Source: Actinomycetes bacterium (GTDB lineage: Bacteria; Actinomycetota; Acidimicrobiia; Acidimicrobiales; Ilumatobacteraceae). From it: a stretch of DNA of 64,000 nucleotides. Both the position numbers and the translations under genes were made by a program. Shown here one piece after another: positions 32,828 to 41,894 of the stretch (within the stretch, counting starts at the first letter, position 1; each line of letters starts with the position of its first letter). A model generated the notes under the pieces. It was not told the origin of the DNA. It worked only from the letters and a program-made list of their open reading frames with translations, and made no database searches. The DNA is taken from NCBI GenBank assembly GCA_025359865.1, contig JANYDH010000104.1, forward strand, positions 1-64,000, written 5' to 3'.

Positions 32828-35664
32828 GGCTGCGTTTCTCTTTCGTTAGTGGTGGAGGGTGCCTCGGCGGCTCCCCATCGTTGTAAGACGACAGGCAGCG
32901 GCATCGGGCGTGCGATCACGAAACCTTGCACGAGTGGCACCCCCAGATGGCGCAGAGCATCGAGTTGTTCCGCGCGTTCGACACCTTCGGCCACCACAGT
33001 GGCTCCCAGCCGAAACGCAAGCACCAGGAGACCTTCGACCACGGCCTGCTCGACGACGCTGGTCTCGATCTGCTCGATCAGCGAACGGTCGATCTTGATG
33101 ATGTCTGGTCGTAGGCGCATCAGGCCGACCAACCCGGCATGACCGGTTCCGGCGTCGTCGACGGCCACCTTGAAACCCAACGCTCGTAGTTCGTTCACGG
33201 CCGTCGCCATTGCGCCGTGATCGGCGATCTCTTCGTGTTCGGTGATCTCGATCACGATGGGTTTGGTACCCACGGGTAGTGCGGCCCGCAGCCGACTGGA
33301 CAACAGCAGACTCGGCGAAGCATTGATGGCGGCGTATGTGCCGGTGGGCAGAGCATCGGCTTCGGCACACGCTGCGCTGAACGCGGCGAGTTCCAGATCG
33401 TGGGCCCGGCCGTGGGCAGCGGCCAACGAGAACGCGATGTCGGGGCTCGTACCGCTGTGGTTGAACCGGGCCAACGCCTCGAATCCCACTGCTCGGTCCG
33501 TTGCATCGACGATCGGCTGCCACTCCATGGTGAGTTCAGCGATCAAGGCATCGATCTCCGCTCGATGATCGGCGCTCGCTTGCGCCCGGTCGGTGTCTGC
33601 CCGTAGTCGATCGACGAGGTCGAGAACCACGTGTTGGGTGACCGATCCGGTGAGCACCGATTCGCCTGCGGCCGCACGGAGGAGACCTTCGATCAACTCG
33701 TGTCCGCTGCTGCCCTTCAGCAGATACCCGGCGGCTCCGGCTTCGAGCATCGACAGTACAGCGGAGGATTCCTGTTGTCCGCTGTACGCAAGCACTCTGG
33801 TTCGTGGCGATGCACGCAGAATTGCCCGAACAGCAGCTGGGCCGCCTCCGGGAAGTCCGACGTCGACGAGCGCGACGTCGGGCTGTGTCGATGCTTGTCC
33901 GGCCGCTTCGACGGCGTTGATGGCGCTGGCGACGACTCGAATGTCGGAGTGGGCTTCGAGGATGCCGGCGATTGCGTCGGCGAGGCCTGGTTCGTCATCG
34001 ACGACGAGCAGGCGCAGACCAGTGTCGTGGTTTCCGCTCGCCGCAGGGTCGGCCGGAACAGCGTCGCCTTGTCGCTGCGCGCCTGATGTCCCGGTCGATG
34101 AGGTCGATGAGGATGCGGTCGATGAGGCTGCGGTAGGGGTCTCGGATGTGATCGAGCCTGGCACCGCAGGAAGCAACATTCGCACGACGGTGCCGATGCC
34201 GGGCTTGCTGTGAATCTCGATGTCTCCGCCCATCTGGATGACTGAGCCATAGACCTGCGCGAGCCCGAGTCCGGTTCCCTCGCCTGCAAGTTTGGTGGTG
34301 AAGAACGGCTCGAACGCCCTGGAGGTGACGTCCGGGGTCATCCCGTTGCCGTCATCGCTGACCTCGAGCCGAACGTACCGTCCGGCGGCCAGCACGTGGT
34401 GGTCGCCCGTTGCCAACGTAGCGTTGGTCGCCTCGAGCGTGATCGTGCATCCTGGGCCCGATGCGTCGCGAGCGTTGATGAGCAGATTGATGGTCAGCTG
34501 CTCGATCAGACCCGGATCGCCGTTCACCGACCAGAGATCGTTCGGGCATGTGTTGCGGAGGTTGAGCTGCGAGTCGAGTCCGGTGGCGAACAGTTCGGCG
34601 ACGTCTTCGAGAAGCTGAGGCAAAACCACGGTGCCCATCTCGACGGGCGCATGGTGGCTGAAGGTGAGCAACTTGTGGGTCATCGACGTCGCCCTCGACG
34701 TGGTGGAGATGATGCGGTTGACGCCTCGGATAACCGAGGGATCGCTACTCTGTCCGGCAAGCGACTCCGCAGAGAGCAGGATTACACCCAGCGCGTTGTT
34801 GAGATCGTGGGCCATTCCACCAGCGAGTTGACCGATGGCATCGAGGCGTGCGGTGCGCGCCAAAGACTCTTCGATACTGCGCTGGCGGTGCTCGGATTCG
34901 ATCCGGTCGGTGATGTCGAGGCACGTGCCGAGCATTACGAGATGGCCACTGAGGTTTCGCTCGACGCGTGTGCGTGAATCGACCCACCGAATTTCTCCGT
35001 CTGGCCGGAGGATGCGGTGGATCAGATCACGCGACTCACCTTCGACCATGCCGCCGAAATGCGTGTTAGCCCCAGCTGCGTCATCCGGATGAAAAGGCAG
35101 TTGAAAACTGACGAGGTCGACTGTGTTCCTGCCACAAATCGCAATCATCTCCTTCGACCACGTCAGCGTTTCGTCGACCCTGTTCCAGACCCAGCTACCG
35201 AGATGAGCAATTGCTTGAGACTCGTCCATCCGCTCGGCTGACTGGCGGAGTTCGGCTTGTGCTCTGATCAGGGAGCTGATATCGATGATCGACAGCACCG
35301 CCCCTCGTGCTCCGTCAATATGGATCGGTGTGGCCGTGGTGCGCGTCCAGAACGTCTCGCCGAGGCCGCTGATGTTGAACCCTTGGACTTGGGTGATCGT
35401 CGCGCCAGTGGCCAGACAGCGCACGCCGGCGCGTTCAGACCACTCGATGGGGTCGCCGCGCTCGTCGATCACGTTGTTCGTCGTCGGCGATTCCGGGTCG
35501 GCAATGCGGTCGCCTACGGACTGGCCGGGAATTGGGCGGTTGGTGTAGACAATCCGCCCTTCGGCATCGAGCACGGTGATGACTTCGTCGAGCACGGCGA
35601 GGATGTCCCGGTCATGTCCGCCAGGAAGGGCGTATCGATCGAAAGCGCTGTTCGATGCGGTCAT
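32824..35664 (-). CDS. PAS-PAS-histidine kinase-receiver-EAL hybrid signalling protein
   Basis: 946 residues from the ATG at 35664. Domain order: PAS (about 18-135), PAS (150-255), HisKA with phospho-acceptor His286 in GGMAHDLNN, HATPase with N-box NLLINARDA, G1 DDGNGM and G2 GEGTGLGLA (to about 500), a Ser/Thr-rich linker (508-530), a receiver with Asp601 (VALVDVGLPGGG) and Lys650, a short helical linker (680-712) and an EAL domain (715-930). EAL catalytic residues appear intact: E729 in FEALARF, N781, E806 in EITEHEE, D836/D837, K857 and E893. It should relay phosphate internally to control c-di-GMP hydrolysis. There is no membrane segment, so sensing is cytoplasmic. It heads an operon with the LLM oxidoreductase. 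Confidence 0.9.
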   Translation of the reverse strand: MTASNSAFDRYALPGGHDRDILAVLDEVITVLDAEGRIVYTNRPIPGQSVGDRIADPESPTTNNVIDERGDPIEWSERAGVRCLATGATITQVQGFNISGLGETFWTRTTATPIHIDGARGAVLSIIDISSLIRAQAELRQSAERMDESQAIAHLGSWVWNRVDETLTWSKEMIAICGRNTVDLVSFQLPFHPDDAAGANTHFGGMVEGESRDLIHRILRPDGEIRWVDSRTRVERNLSGHLVMLGTCLDITDRIESEHRQRSIEESLARTARLDAIGQLAGGMAHDLNNALGVILLSAESLAGQSSDPSVIRGVNRIISTTSRATSMTHKLLTFSHHAPVEMGTVVLPQLLEDVAELFATGLDSQLNLRNTCPNDLWSVNGDPGLIEQLTINLLINARDASGPGCTITLEATNATLATGDHHVLAAGRYVRLEVSDDGNGMTPDVTSRAFEPFFTTKLAGEGTGLGLAQVYGSVIQMGGDIEIHSKPGIGTVVRMLLPAVPGSITSETPTAASSTASSSTSSTGTSGAQRQGDAVPADPAASGNHDTGLRLLVVDDEPGLADAIAGILEAHSDIRVVASAINAVEAAGQASTQPDVALVDVGLPGGGPAAVRAILRASPRTRVLAYSGQQESSAVLSMLEAGAAGYLLKGSSGHELIEGLLRAAAGESVLTGSVTQHVVLDLVDRLRADTDRAQASADHRAEIDALIAELTMEWQPIVDATDRAVGFEALARFNHSGTSPDIAFSLAAAHGRAHDLELAAFSAACAEADALPTGTYAAINASPSLLLSSRLRAALPVGTKPIVIEITEHEEIADHGAMATAVNELRALGFKVAVDDAGTGHAGLVGLMRLRPDIIKIDRSLIEQIETSVVEQAVVEGLLVLAFRLGATVVAEGVERAEQLDALRHLGVPLVQGFVIARPMPLPVVLQRWGAAEAPSTTNERETQP

Positions 35665-35808
35665 TCGCTCTTGCTCCCAACCAAGTCCACGATCTTCCCA
35701 TACTACGTAGATCCAGCCAGCGGCGCTATGTGTTCCACGAGATTGGCCGTGCCTGCGCAAGCCGGATACGTTGAACGCAATGATGCTGGTCGCGGCGGGA
35801 TCCTCGAC

Positions 35809-36291
35809 GTGGGGACAGTTCAGTTGAACAACCGCGTTCGCCGTCGGCAACAACAGCAGCGCCGGCGACGCCAGACCCGCATCACGTTCATCCTGTCGGC
35901 CGTGGTCGTGGCTGGCATTGCGATGCTCATCGCGGTACGTTCCGGAGGCGGAGGTGGTGGCCCCCAGTTGAGCGGGCTGGCCCAAGAAGGCAAGAGCCTT
36001 GCCGTGCAGCGCAGTTGCGTCGGGTGCCACGGTCGTAACGGCGAAGGCGGGGCCAATCACACCGGCCCGCCATGGGTCGGCCTGTACCTCTCGACGGTGT
36101 CGCTGGCCGATGGCGGCAGCGTCGTTGCCGACGAGGCATATCTCGTGGAATCGATCCTGCAACCGAAGTTGAAGCAGACCCTGGGGTGGGGACAAATGCC
36201 TGAAGCATCCTTGAGCGCTGATGATCTTCGGGCGATCATCGCCTACATCAAAGAACTCACGCCACCGCCGACCACACCCGCCGGATCCTGA
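35809..36291 (+). CDS. Membrane-anchored c-type cytochrome
   Basis: 160 residues from the GTG at 35809; a TTG at 35824 is the alternative. A strongly basic, Gln/Arg-rich N-terminus (RRRQQQQRRRRQTR) precedes one membrane helix (about 26-44). A glycine run and a single-haem domain follow, with CVGCH (Cys70, Cys73, His74) and a likely distal Met in GWGQMPE. This is a cytochrome c of the cbb3/caa3-accessory size, facing outward and carrying electrons at the membrane. The C-terminus is Pro/Thr-rich. It is divergent from the signalling hybrid with a 144-base shared promoter region. Confidence 0.85.
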   Translation: MGTVQLNNRVRRRQQQQRRRRQTRITFILSAVVVAGIAMLIAVRSGGGGGGPQLSGLAQEGKSLAVQRSCVGCHGRNGEGGANHTGPPWVGLYLSTVSLADGGSVVADEAYLVESILQPKLKQTLGWGQMPEASLSADDLRAIIAYIKELTPPPTTPAGS

Positions 36292-36345
36292 CTGCCGCTC
36301 GCCGATCTGTAGCGTGTCGATCGTCACTTGACCGAGGAGATCTCT

Positions 36346-36849
36346 ATGGCTGTCACCGTTGACCAGTTGGTCCACCGGGAGTCGATCTGTGACGTGGCAA
36401 GGCGCTATTCACGCGGCGTCGACCGGCTGGATGCCGACTGCATGCGATCCGCGTATTGGCCCGACGCCATCGATGAACACGGTAGCTTCGTCGGCAACGC
36501 CTGGGAGTTCGTTGATCACTGCATGACCGGTCACACGCGGTGGCGGTCGACCATGCACTGCATCTTCAATCATCTCATCGAGTTCGACCCCGACGGCATG
36601 CACGCCCGTGGCGAGGTTTATAACACCACCTACTTGTTCCGTGCCGATTCGGCCGTGCTCGATACGTGGTGGGGACGGTACCTCGATCGTTACGAGGAGC
36701 GGGCCGGTGAATGGCGCATCGTGCACCGAGTGTGCGTTCACGAGGGCACCCGTACGGAGGAGATTGCCCAAACCATGCCGATTTCGACCGAGATGTTTCG
36801 GCAGGGATCATTCGATCGTCCGACTGCCGGTAGACCTCTCGGGACCTGA
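36346..36849 (+). CDS. SnoaL-like (NTF2-fold) protein
   Basis: 167 residues. GAGGAGAT precedes the ATG at good spacing. The N-terminal motif (RESICDVARRYSRGVDRLDADCMRSAYWPDAIDEHGSFVG) and later EVYNTTYLF and GRYLDRYEERAGEWRIVHR are typical of the SnoaL_4 group of the NTF2-like superfamily. This group includes small dehydratases, isomerases and ring-hydroxylase beta subunits. An Asp/His pair (YWPDAIDEH) is in the usual active-site position. Substrate unknown. It converges on the DegT aminotransferase with a 27-base gap. Confidence 0.8.
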   Translation: MAVTVDQLVHRESICDVARRYSRGVDRLDADCMRSAYWPDAIDEHGSFVGNAWEFVDHCMTGHTRWRSTMHCIFNHLIEFDPDGMHARGEVYNTTYLFRADSAVLDTWWGRYLDRYEERAGEWRIVHRVCVHEGTRTEEIAQTMPISTEMFRQGSFDRPTAGRPLGT

Positions 36850-36876
36850 TGCCGAGAATCTGGCCGAACCGTCTCA

Positions 36877-38121
36877 TCAGCTCAGCTCGTTCGCTATGCC
36901 GGCGGCGTGGAGGTGAATCCGCTCGACGGCGCGCGCGACATCGAGCACGCTCTCGCGGTCTGCCAGCAACATTCGGTGTTGCAGCCAAACGGTGCTGGCG
37001 GCGGCGTGTTCGACCCGGGGCAACCGCACGGAGGCATAGTCCACATCGGGGGCCCGGTGGCGCAGACGTGGAGCAAAGTTGCTGTTTCGGAAGATCGACA
37101 GGTCGCTGAGCGCGGGGTACGACACACCCATTGGGATGCCCTCGGCCGCCAGCGCGGCCTCGAACTGCTTCAGCGGTAGGCCGGCGAACTGGCTGTGGTC
37201 GTAGTGAAAGACGAAGCAGTAGTTGCCTTGGCTGCTCATCCGTGGATCGCGACGAGGGGTACGGATGCCAGGGATCGCGTCGAGGGCAGCGTTGAGCGCG
37301 ACAGCGTTGTCATTGCGGGTCTGGTTCTGTGCCGGGAACCGGCCGAGTTGAGCGCTGAGCACGGCACCTTGCCATTCGGTCATCCGGAGATTCGAGCCGT
37401 ACGTCGCATGATGGTAGAACCACTCGCCCTGCACTCGTCCGCAGTCGGCGTACGCCCATGCGGCATCACGCAACGCTTCGTCGTTGCAGATCAGTACCCC
37501 TCCCTCGCCGGCCGTCATCAGCTTGGATCGCTGCATCGAGAAGCTGCCGAAGTCACCCCATGAGCCGACTCCTCGACCTCGCCAGACGGTGCCATGCGCG
37601 TGCGCGCAATCCTCCACGAGTCGGAGCCCCCGGCGAGTACACAGCTCGGTGAGCGCGTCAAGATCACACGCGGCTCCGGCCACGTGAACGGCAATGATGG
37701 CTTTCGTTCGTGCGGTGATTGCGGCCTCGGCCGCTGCCACGTCGATGCACAACGTGTCGGCGTCGATGTCGACGAGGATCGGTATGGCGTTCACGGCGAG
37801 AGCCGCCGTTGCCGACGCTACGAACGTCATACCCGGAACGATCACTTCGTCATCATCGCCGATGTCGCACGCAGCTAACGCGGCTTCGAGCGTATGGGTG
37901 CCGTTGGTGAGCGCGAGACCGAATCTGGCCGAGTGATAGTGCGCGAAGTCCGCCGCAAAATCGGCGGCCACCGTGCCGTTGCCCTGCCACCACCCTCCAG
38001 CCTCGAGCACAGTGAGCAGACCCTCGCGCTCGCCGGCATCCCAGACGGGCCACGAGGGATAGTCAACACTCCTGATCGGCGATCCACCCAAGATCGCTGG
38101 CGTGCCGAGCAGGCTGGTCAT
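36877..38121 (-). CDS. DegT/DnrJ/EryC1/StrS-family aminotransferase
   Basis: 414 residues. PLP fold type I sugar/cyclitol aminotransferase: GNGTVAADFAADFAHYH and LTNGTHTLEAALAACDIG at the PLP phosphate pocket, VEDCAHAHG with the PLP-ring Asp and the Schiff-base Lys in FSMQRSKLMTAGEGG (about 200). The sequence is close in pattern to AHBA-synthase/inosose-aminotransferase relatives. It transfers an amino group, usually from Glu or Gln, to a keto-sugar or keto-cyclitol. The start overlaps the PIG-L deacetylase stop (ATGA), so both act in one pathway, perhaps with the divergent dehydrogenase at 39043. Confidence 0.88.
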   Translation of the reverse strand: MTSLLGTPAILGGSPIRSVDYPSWPVWDAGEREGLLTVLEAGGWWQGNGTVAADFAADFAHYHSARFGLALTNGTHTLEAALAACDIGDDDEVIVPGMTFVASATAALAVNAIPILVDIDADTLCIDVAAAEAAITARTKAIIAVHVAGAACDLDALTELCTRRGLRLVEDCAHAHGTVWRGRGVGSWGDFGSFSMQRSKLMTAGEGGVLICNDEALRDAAWAYADCGRVQGEWFYHHATYGSNLRMTEWQGAVLSAQLGRFPAQNQTRNDNAVALNAALDAIPGIRTPRRDPRMSSQGNYCFVFHYDHSQFAGLPLKQFEAALAAEGIPMGVSYPALSDLSIFRNSNFAPRLRHRAPDVDYASVRLPRVEHAAASTVWLQHRMLLADRESVLDVARAVERIHLHAAGIANELS

Positions 38122-38960
38122 TCGAGTCTCCGTCCGAACCGTTCCAGCAACGGCTGCAGCCCACCGTAGGTGACCACACGGAACTCCTCGGCCGCGGCAA
38201 GGCCGTGCTCGCCGCCGGTTCGTGACGCGCCGACCCGAAGCAGTGGTTCGATGAGCGGGCGAGCGTCGTGGTGGCGCACCACGTCGTCGGCGAGTGGTAG
38301 CTCCCAACCGCCGGTCGCTGCCTGCAACCGGAGTTGGTTGGCGTAGTTGGTGAGCATCGTGCGATGGGCGCAGGCTGCTTCGATTTTGCGGTCGAGCGTG
38401 GCCGAGATGTCGACGACATCGGTCACATCGACCACCCGCCGGCCGAAGTACCACCGCTCAAAACATCCGTGGACTTCCAATCCAACGGCGAGGTGCTCGG
38501 GATGATGCTTGTCGAACTGGCTGGTCCAGAACGCTTCGTCGGTAGCCGCAGCGACCACCACATGGTCTTGGTTGTCCTCACCGAACATGCTGTACGGGTC
38601 GAACGAGACAAGCGCGTACGGGCGGTGGGTGCGTACCTGGCGGATGATCTGCTCGCGCAAGGTGACCTCGCTGACGTCGCCCAGCACATCGGTCGGGTAG
38701 CCGAGTTCGACGATCTGGTCGATACCGAGGATCGCCGCAGCGGCGACGAACTCGGAGCGGTTGGCTGCGATGGTGTCGTCGACCGACAGGCCGAGCGAAT
38801 CCCACCGATCATCGGTGACGCGGACCACGACGATGCGCCACCCGGCATCCGACCACGCTGCAACGGTGCCCCCGATGAACAGTGCAACGTCATCGGCATG
38901 GGCGACGACGACGAGAACGACTCGACCGTGGCCACGCTCGATCGTACGGGCTGTCGTCAT
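38118..38960 (-). CDS. PIG-L/LmbE-family deacetylase
   Basis: 280 residues from the ATG at 38960 (a GTG at 38999 is also possible). The zinc-binding motif is AHADDVALFIGG, followed by the second metal region SMFGEDNQDHVVVAAAT. Relatives remove N-acetyl groups from GlcNAc-containing substrates (mycothiol and GPI pathways, aminoglycosides) or from small amides. The first gene of a two-gene operon with the DegT aminotransferase, separated from the divergent dehydrogenase by about 80 bases. Cytoplasmic. The substrate is probably an N-acetylated aminosugar or aminocyclitol, by family analogy. Confidence 0.87.
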   Translation of the reverse strand: MTTARTIERGHGRVVLVVVAHADDVALFIGGTVAAWSDAGWRIVVVRVTDDRWDSLGLSVDDTIAANRSEFVAAAAILGIDQIVELGYPTDVLGDVSEVTLREQIIRQVRTHRPYALVSFDPYSMFGEDNQDHVVVAAATDEAFWTSQFDKHHPEHLAVGLEVHGCFERWYFGRRVVDVTDVVDISATLDRKIEAACAHRTMLTNYANQLRLQAATGGWELPLADDVVRHHDARPLIEPLLRVGASRTGGEHGLAAAEEFRVVTYGGLQPLLERFGRRLE

Positions 38961-39042
38961 CGGGCCCCAGAGTACCCAGTTCGAGAAGTCGTTCGCCACG
39001 CTTGACTAGCGGCCGAGATCTCCCTACATTCCGTTGTATCTC

Positions 39043-40119
39043 ATGACTGGCACCGCTGAATCCGAGATCGGTACACCCTTTCGTTGTGAGGAGCGGACTG
39101 CCGTCGAGGTACTGGCCGATCTCAAGCGTCCGTGGGTCGCATGCGTGAACGATCCGCCGTGGCCGTCGTTTTGGCAGTCGGCCGGCAACTCAGTGCGAGA
39201 ACCGGCTGTCGTGGTGGCTGCGTGGGACATGGACGTCAAGCACTTGGAACGTATTGCCACGCAGGTGGATGCTGGCCGGTTGGAGGATGCGGTAGTCGTC
39301 GGATTCGGAGGAGGAACGGCGCTCGACACGGCGAAGTTCCTGGCGTGGAAGTTGGGGCTCGCGCTGGTGCAGATTCCGACGATCACTTCCGTCGATGCAG
39401 GGTTCACCGATGCGGTTGGGGTGCGTGATTGTGGTCGTGTGCGCTACGTCGGCACGGTGGTACCTGAACGTGTGGTGCTTGATCTCGATCTGATCCGGAG
39501 TGCGCCTCGGCGCCTGAACCGTGCTGGCGTTGGTGACGTCCTTTCGTGTCACACTGGCCTGTTCGACTGGCGACTCGCCGACGATGCCGGTCAGGCGGGC
39601 GAGCGGGTCTGGCACGATGGGTTGGCTGCGCTCGGCACGACGCTGCTCGATGAACTCGATGCCGCAGCAGACGACATCGCTGCGGTGAGCGAAGCCGGTG
39701 TTCGGTTTCTCGCCGACGCGTACCGGCGCATCGGCGCTGCATGCGCGTGGGCGGGTCACAGCAGGTTCGAAGAGGGAAGTGAACACTTCTGGGCCTACGC
39801 GTATGAGCACGCAACCGGCGCGCATCTGGTGCACGGCGAGGTGATCGCGTTCGCGGTGTGTGCGCTAGCGCACGTGCAAGGCAACGATCCCGACCGCGCT
39901 CGCGACATCGTGGTGAGGTCGAGGGTTCGCGCCCACCCGGCCGACCTGGGCGTCTCCGAGACGGACTTCCGAAGCTGTCTGCTGAATCTGTCCTGCTATG
40001 CCCGCGTGGAAAATCTGGACATCGCCGTCGCCGATCTACGCCCGATCTCGTCACAGCAGGCCAACGACGCATGGGCGTTCGTATCAGGGTTACCGCGTCA
40101 ACACGAGGATCCATCATGA
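39043..40119 (+). CDS. Glycerol-1-phosphate-dehydrogenase-like (iron/zinc alcohol dehydrogenase superfamily) enzyme
   Basis: 358 residues. NAD-binding glycine motif VVVGFGGGTALDTAKFLAWKLGLALVQIPTITSVDAG, then metal ligands at VGDVLSCHTGLFDWRLA (Asp), EGSEHFWAYAYEH (His) and HLVHGEVIAF (His). The order and spacing follow glycerol-1-phosphate dehydrogenase (AraM/EgsA) more than 3-dehydroquinate or inosose synthases, although all share the fold. Archaea use such enzymes for lipid backbones; bacterial homologues are less well understood. It is divergent from the deacetylase-aminotransferase operon. The ATG at 39043 is preferred over the TTG at 39034. Confidence 0.78.
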   Translation: MTGTAESEIGTPFRCEERTAVEVLADLKRPWVACVNDPPWPSFWQSAGNSVREPAVVVAAWDMDVKHLERIATQVDAGRLEDAVVVGFGGGTALDTAKFLAWKLGLALVQIPTITSVDAGFTDAVGVRDCGRVRYVGTVVPERVVLDLDLIRSAPRRLNRAGVGDVLSCHTGLFDWRLADDAGQAGERVWHDGLAALGTTLLDELDAAADDIAAVSEAGVRFLADAYRRIGAACAWAGHSRFEEGSEHFWAYAYEHATGAHLVHGEVIAFAVCALAHVQGNDPDRARDIVVRSRVRAHPADLGVSETDFRSCLLNLSCYARVENLDIAVADLRPISSQQANDAWAFVSGLPRQHEDPS

Positions 40120-40291
40120 ACGGCACCGAGAGCCTGGTCCGCACATCGGTGTGATGTACACATTGCAGGCATGGTGATCAGTTCAACAGCTCACTCGTGA
40201 GGTGACCTTCGACCCTGGCCGAGGTGTCCCGAGGCTCGTACCGTTTGTCATGACGGGCCATCCGCCACGCACCACAAGGGGTGAGGGTCTC

Positions 40292-41860
40292 ATGAAGGAA
40301 CTCGTGTTTCAACGGCAATTCTTCCCGATGCTCGAGCGGTGGCCCGACAAGATCGGATTCCACGATGGCGACTATCACGGTACGTTCGCGCAACACGGCG
40401 ACCGCGTGCTGCGCTTGGGCGATGCGATGCGAACCGAGTTCGGTATGAAACGCGATGACCGGTTTGCCGTGATGTCGTGCAACAGCCATCAGTATCTCGA
40501 GCTGTACCACGCTGGCTTCCTCGGTGCGGGCGTCATCAACCCGCTGAATCTGCGCCTCGCCGGCCGGGAGCTGCAGTACATCCTGGCCGACTCTGGCACG
40601 ACGGTCGTGTTTGTCGATGCGCTGTTCGCCGATCACTTTGCGCGCAGTGTGGCCGAGGTCCGATCAGAGTTGCCGCTGCGCCATGTCGTGCTCATCGGCG
40701 ATGGTGATCTGCCGTGCGACGTTCGCTACGAAGACCTCATCTCCGCCGGTGAACCGGTGATGCCGCCGGAGTCCGAGGAGTCTGACCCGGCCGTGTTGAT
40801 GTATACGGGCGGAACCACGGGGTTGGCCAAGGGGGCGCTTCTCGAGCAACGCGCGGAGGTGTTGAATCTGTACCACATCGGCCTCGCACTGGGCTTTGGT
40901 GAGGAGCGCGTGTATCTCCATCAGACGCCCATGTTCCACGCCGCGTCGATGGGCGGCATCATCGGCATCCCGGCAACCGGAGGGACGTCGGTGTTTGTCC
41001 CGATGTTCGATCCCGAACCGGTGATGCAGGCAATCGAAGGATACTCGGTCGACTGGACGATGATGGTGCCGACCATGATCGCGATGGTGCTGAACCACCC
41101 AGACTTCCGGCCGGATCGCTTGGCTTCACTTCGTGATCTCGTCTACGGCGCGTCGCCGATGCCATCGGCATTGCTCGAACGGCTGATGACCACCTTGTCG
41201 GATCTCAACCTGTGGCAGGGGTACGGGATGACCGAATGTTCATCGGTGCTCACGTTCCTGACGGCCGCCGACCATCGTCGCGGCGGCTCGATTCTGCGTT
41301 CGGCGGGCCGACCCGCGATGGGTGTCGAAGTCGGTATTCGCAACGACAAGGGCTGCCGGCTCGGGCCGCGAGAAGACGGAGAGGTCTGGGCGCGCGGCGG
41401 AAACTTCATGCGCGAGTACTGGCATCGGCCTGAGCAGACCGCGTCGGTGTTCACCGATGGCTGGTATCGCACGGGTGACGCCGGGCACCTCGACGAGCAG
41501 GGATATCTCTATCTGGTCGACAGAGTCAACGACATGATCGTGACCGGCGGCGAGAACGTCTACTCGATCGAAGTGGAGAATGCGATCTCCACGCATCCGG
41601 CGGTCGCTCAGGTGGCCGTGATCGGCATCCCTCATGATGTGTGGGGTGAGCAAGTGCACGCGATCGTGGTGTTGCACCCGGGAGCTGAGGCGACCGAGCA
41701 TGACATCAGGGAACATGCAAAGGCCACGATCGCTGCATACAAGGCACCAAAGTCGGTCGAGTTTCGCACCGACCCGATCCCATTGTCGGGGGCGCTGAAA
41801 CCACTGAAACGCGAGCTCCGTGCCCCGTACTGGGAGGGCCACTCGGCTGCTGTTCACTGA
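40292..41860 (+). CDS. AMP-dependent acyl-CoA synthetase
   Basis: 522 residues from the ATG at 40292, preceded by GGTGAGGG. ANL-superfamily motifs: A3 loop MYTGGTTGLAKGALL (about 168-182), A5 LWQGYGMTECSS, A7 YRTGDAGHLDEQGYLYLVDR and C-terminal A10 Lys region LSGALKPLKREL. It adenylates a carboxylic acid and makes the CoA thioester. The A10 motif has LSGALKPLKR where GKxLKR is usual, and the catalytic Lys still appears present. It probably works on medium or long chain or aromatic acids. The 170 bases before it hold no gene. Confidence 0.9.
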   Translation: MKELVFQRQFFPMLERWPDKIGFHDGDYHGTFAQHGDRVLRLGDAMRTEFGMKRDDRFAVMSCNSHQYLELYHAGFLGAGVINPLNLRLAGRELQYILADSGTTVVFVDALFADHFARSVAEVRSELPLRHVVLIGDGDLPCDVRYEDLISAGEPVMPPESEESDPAVLMYTGGTTGLAKGALLEQRAEVLNLYHIGLALGFGEERVYLHQTPMFHAASMGGIIGIPATGGTSVFVPMFDPEPVMQAIEGYSVDWTMMVPTMIAMVLNHPDFRPDRLASLRDLVYGASPMPSALLERLMTTLSDLNLWQGYGMTECSSVLTFLTAADHRRGGSILRSAGRPAMGVEVGIRNDKGCRLGPREDGEVWARGGNFMREYWHRPEQTASVFTDGWYRTGDAGHLDEQGYLYLVDRVNDMIVTGGENVYSIEVENAISTHPAVAQVAVIGIPHDVWGEQVHAIVVLHPGAEATEHDIREHAKATIAAYKAPKSVEFRTDPIPLSGALKPLKRELRAPYWEGHSAAVH

Positions 41861-41894
41861 CCCGGCGCGCCTTTCAAGACCCGCTGCAACGGGC

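Noticed and set aside
35665-36375. N-terminal extension of the signalling hybrid to 36375 on the minus strand
   Set aside because: It would run through the cytochrome c gene on the other strand and carries no domain; the ATG at 35664 starts just before the first PAS.
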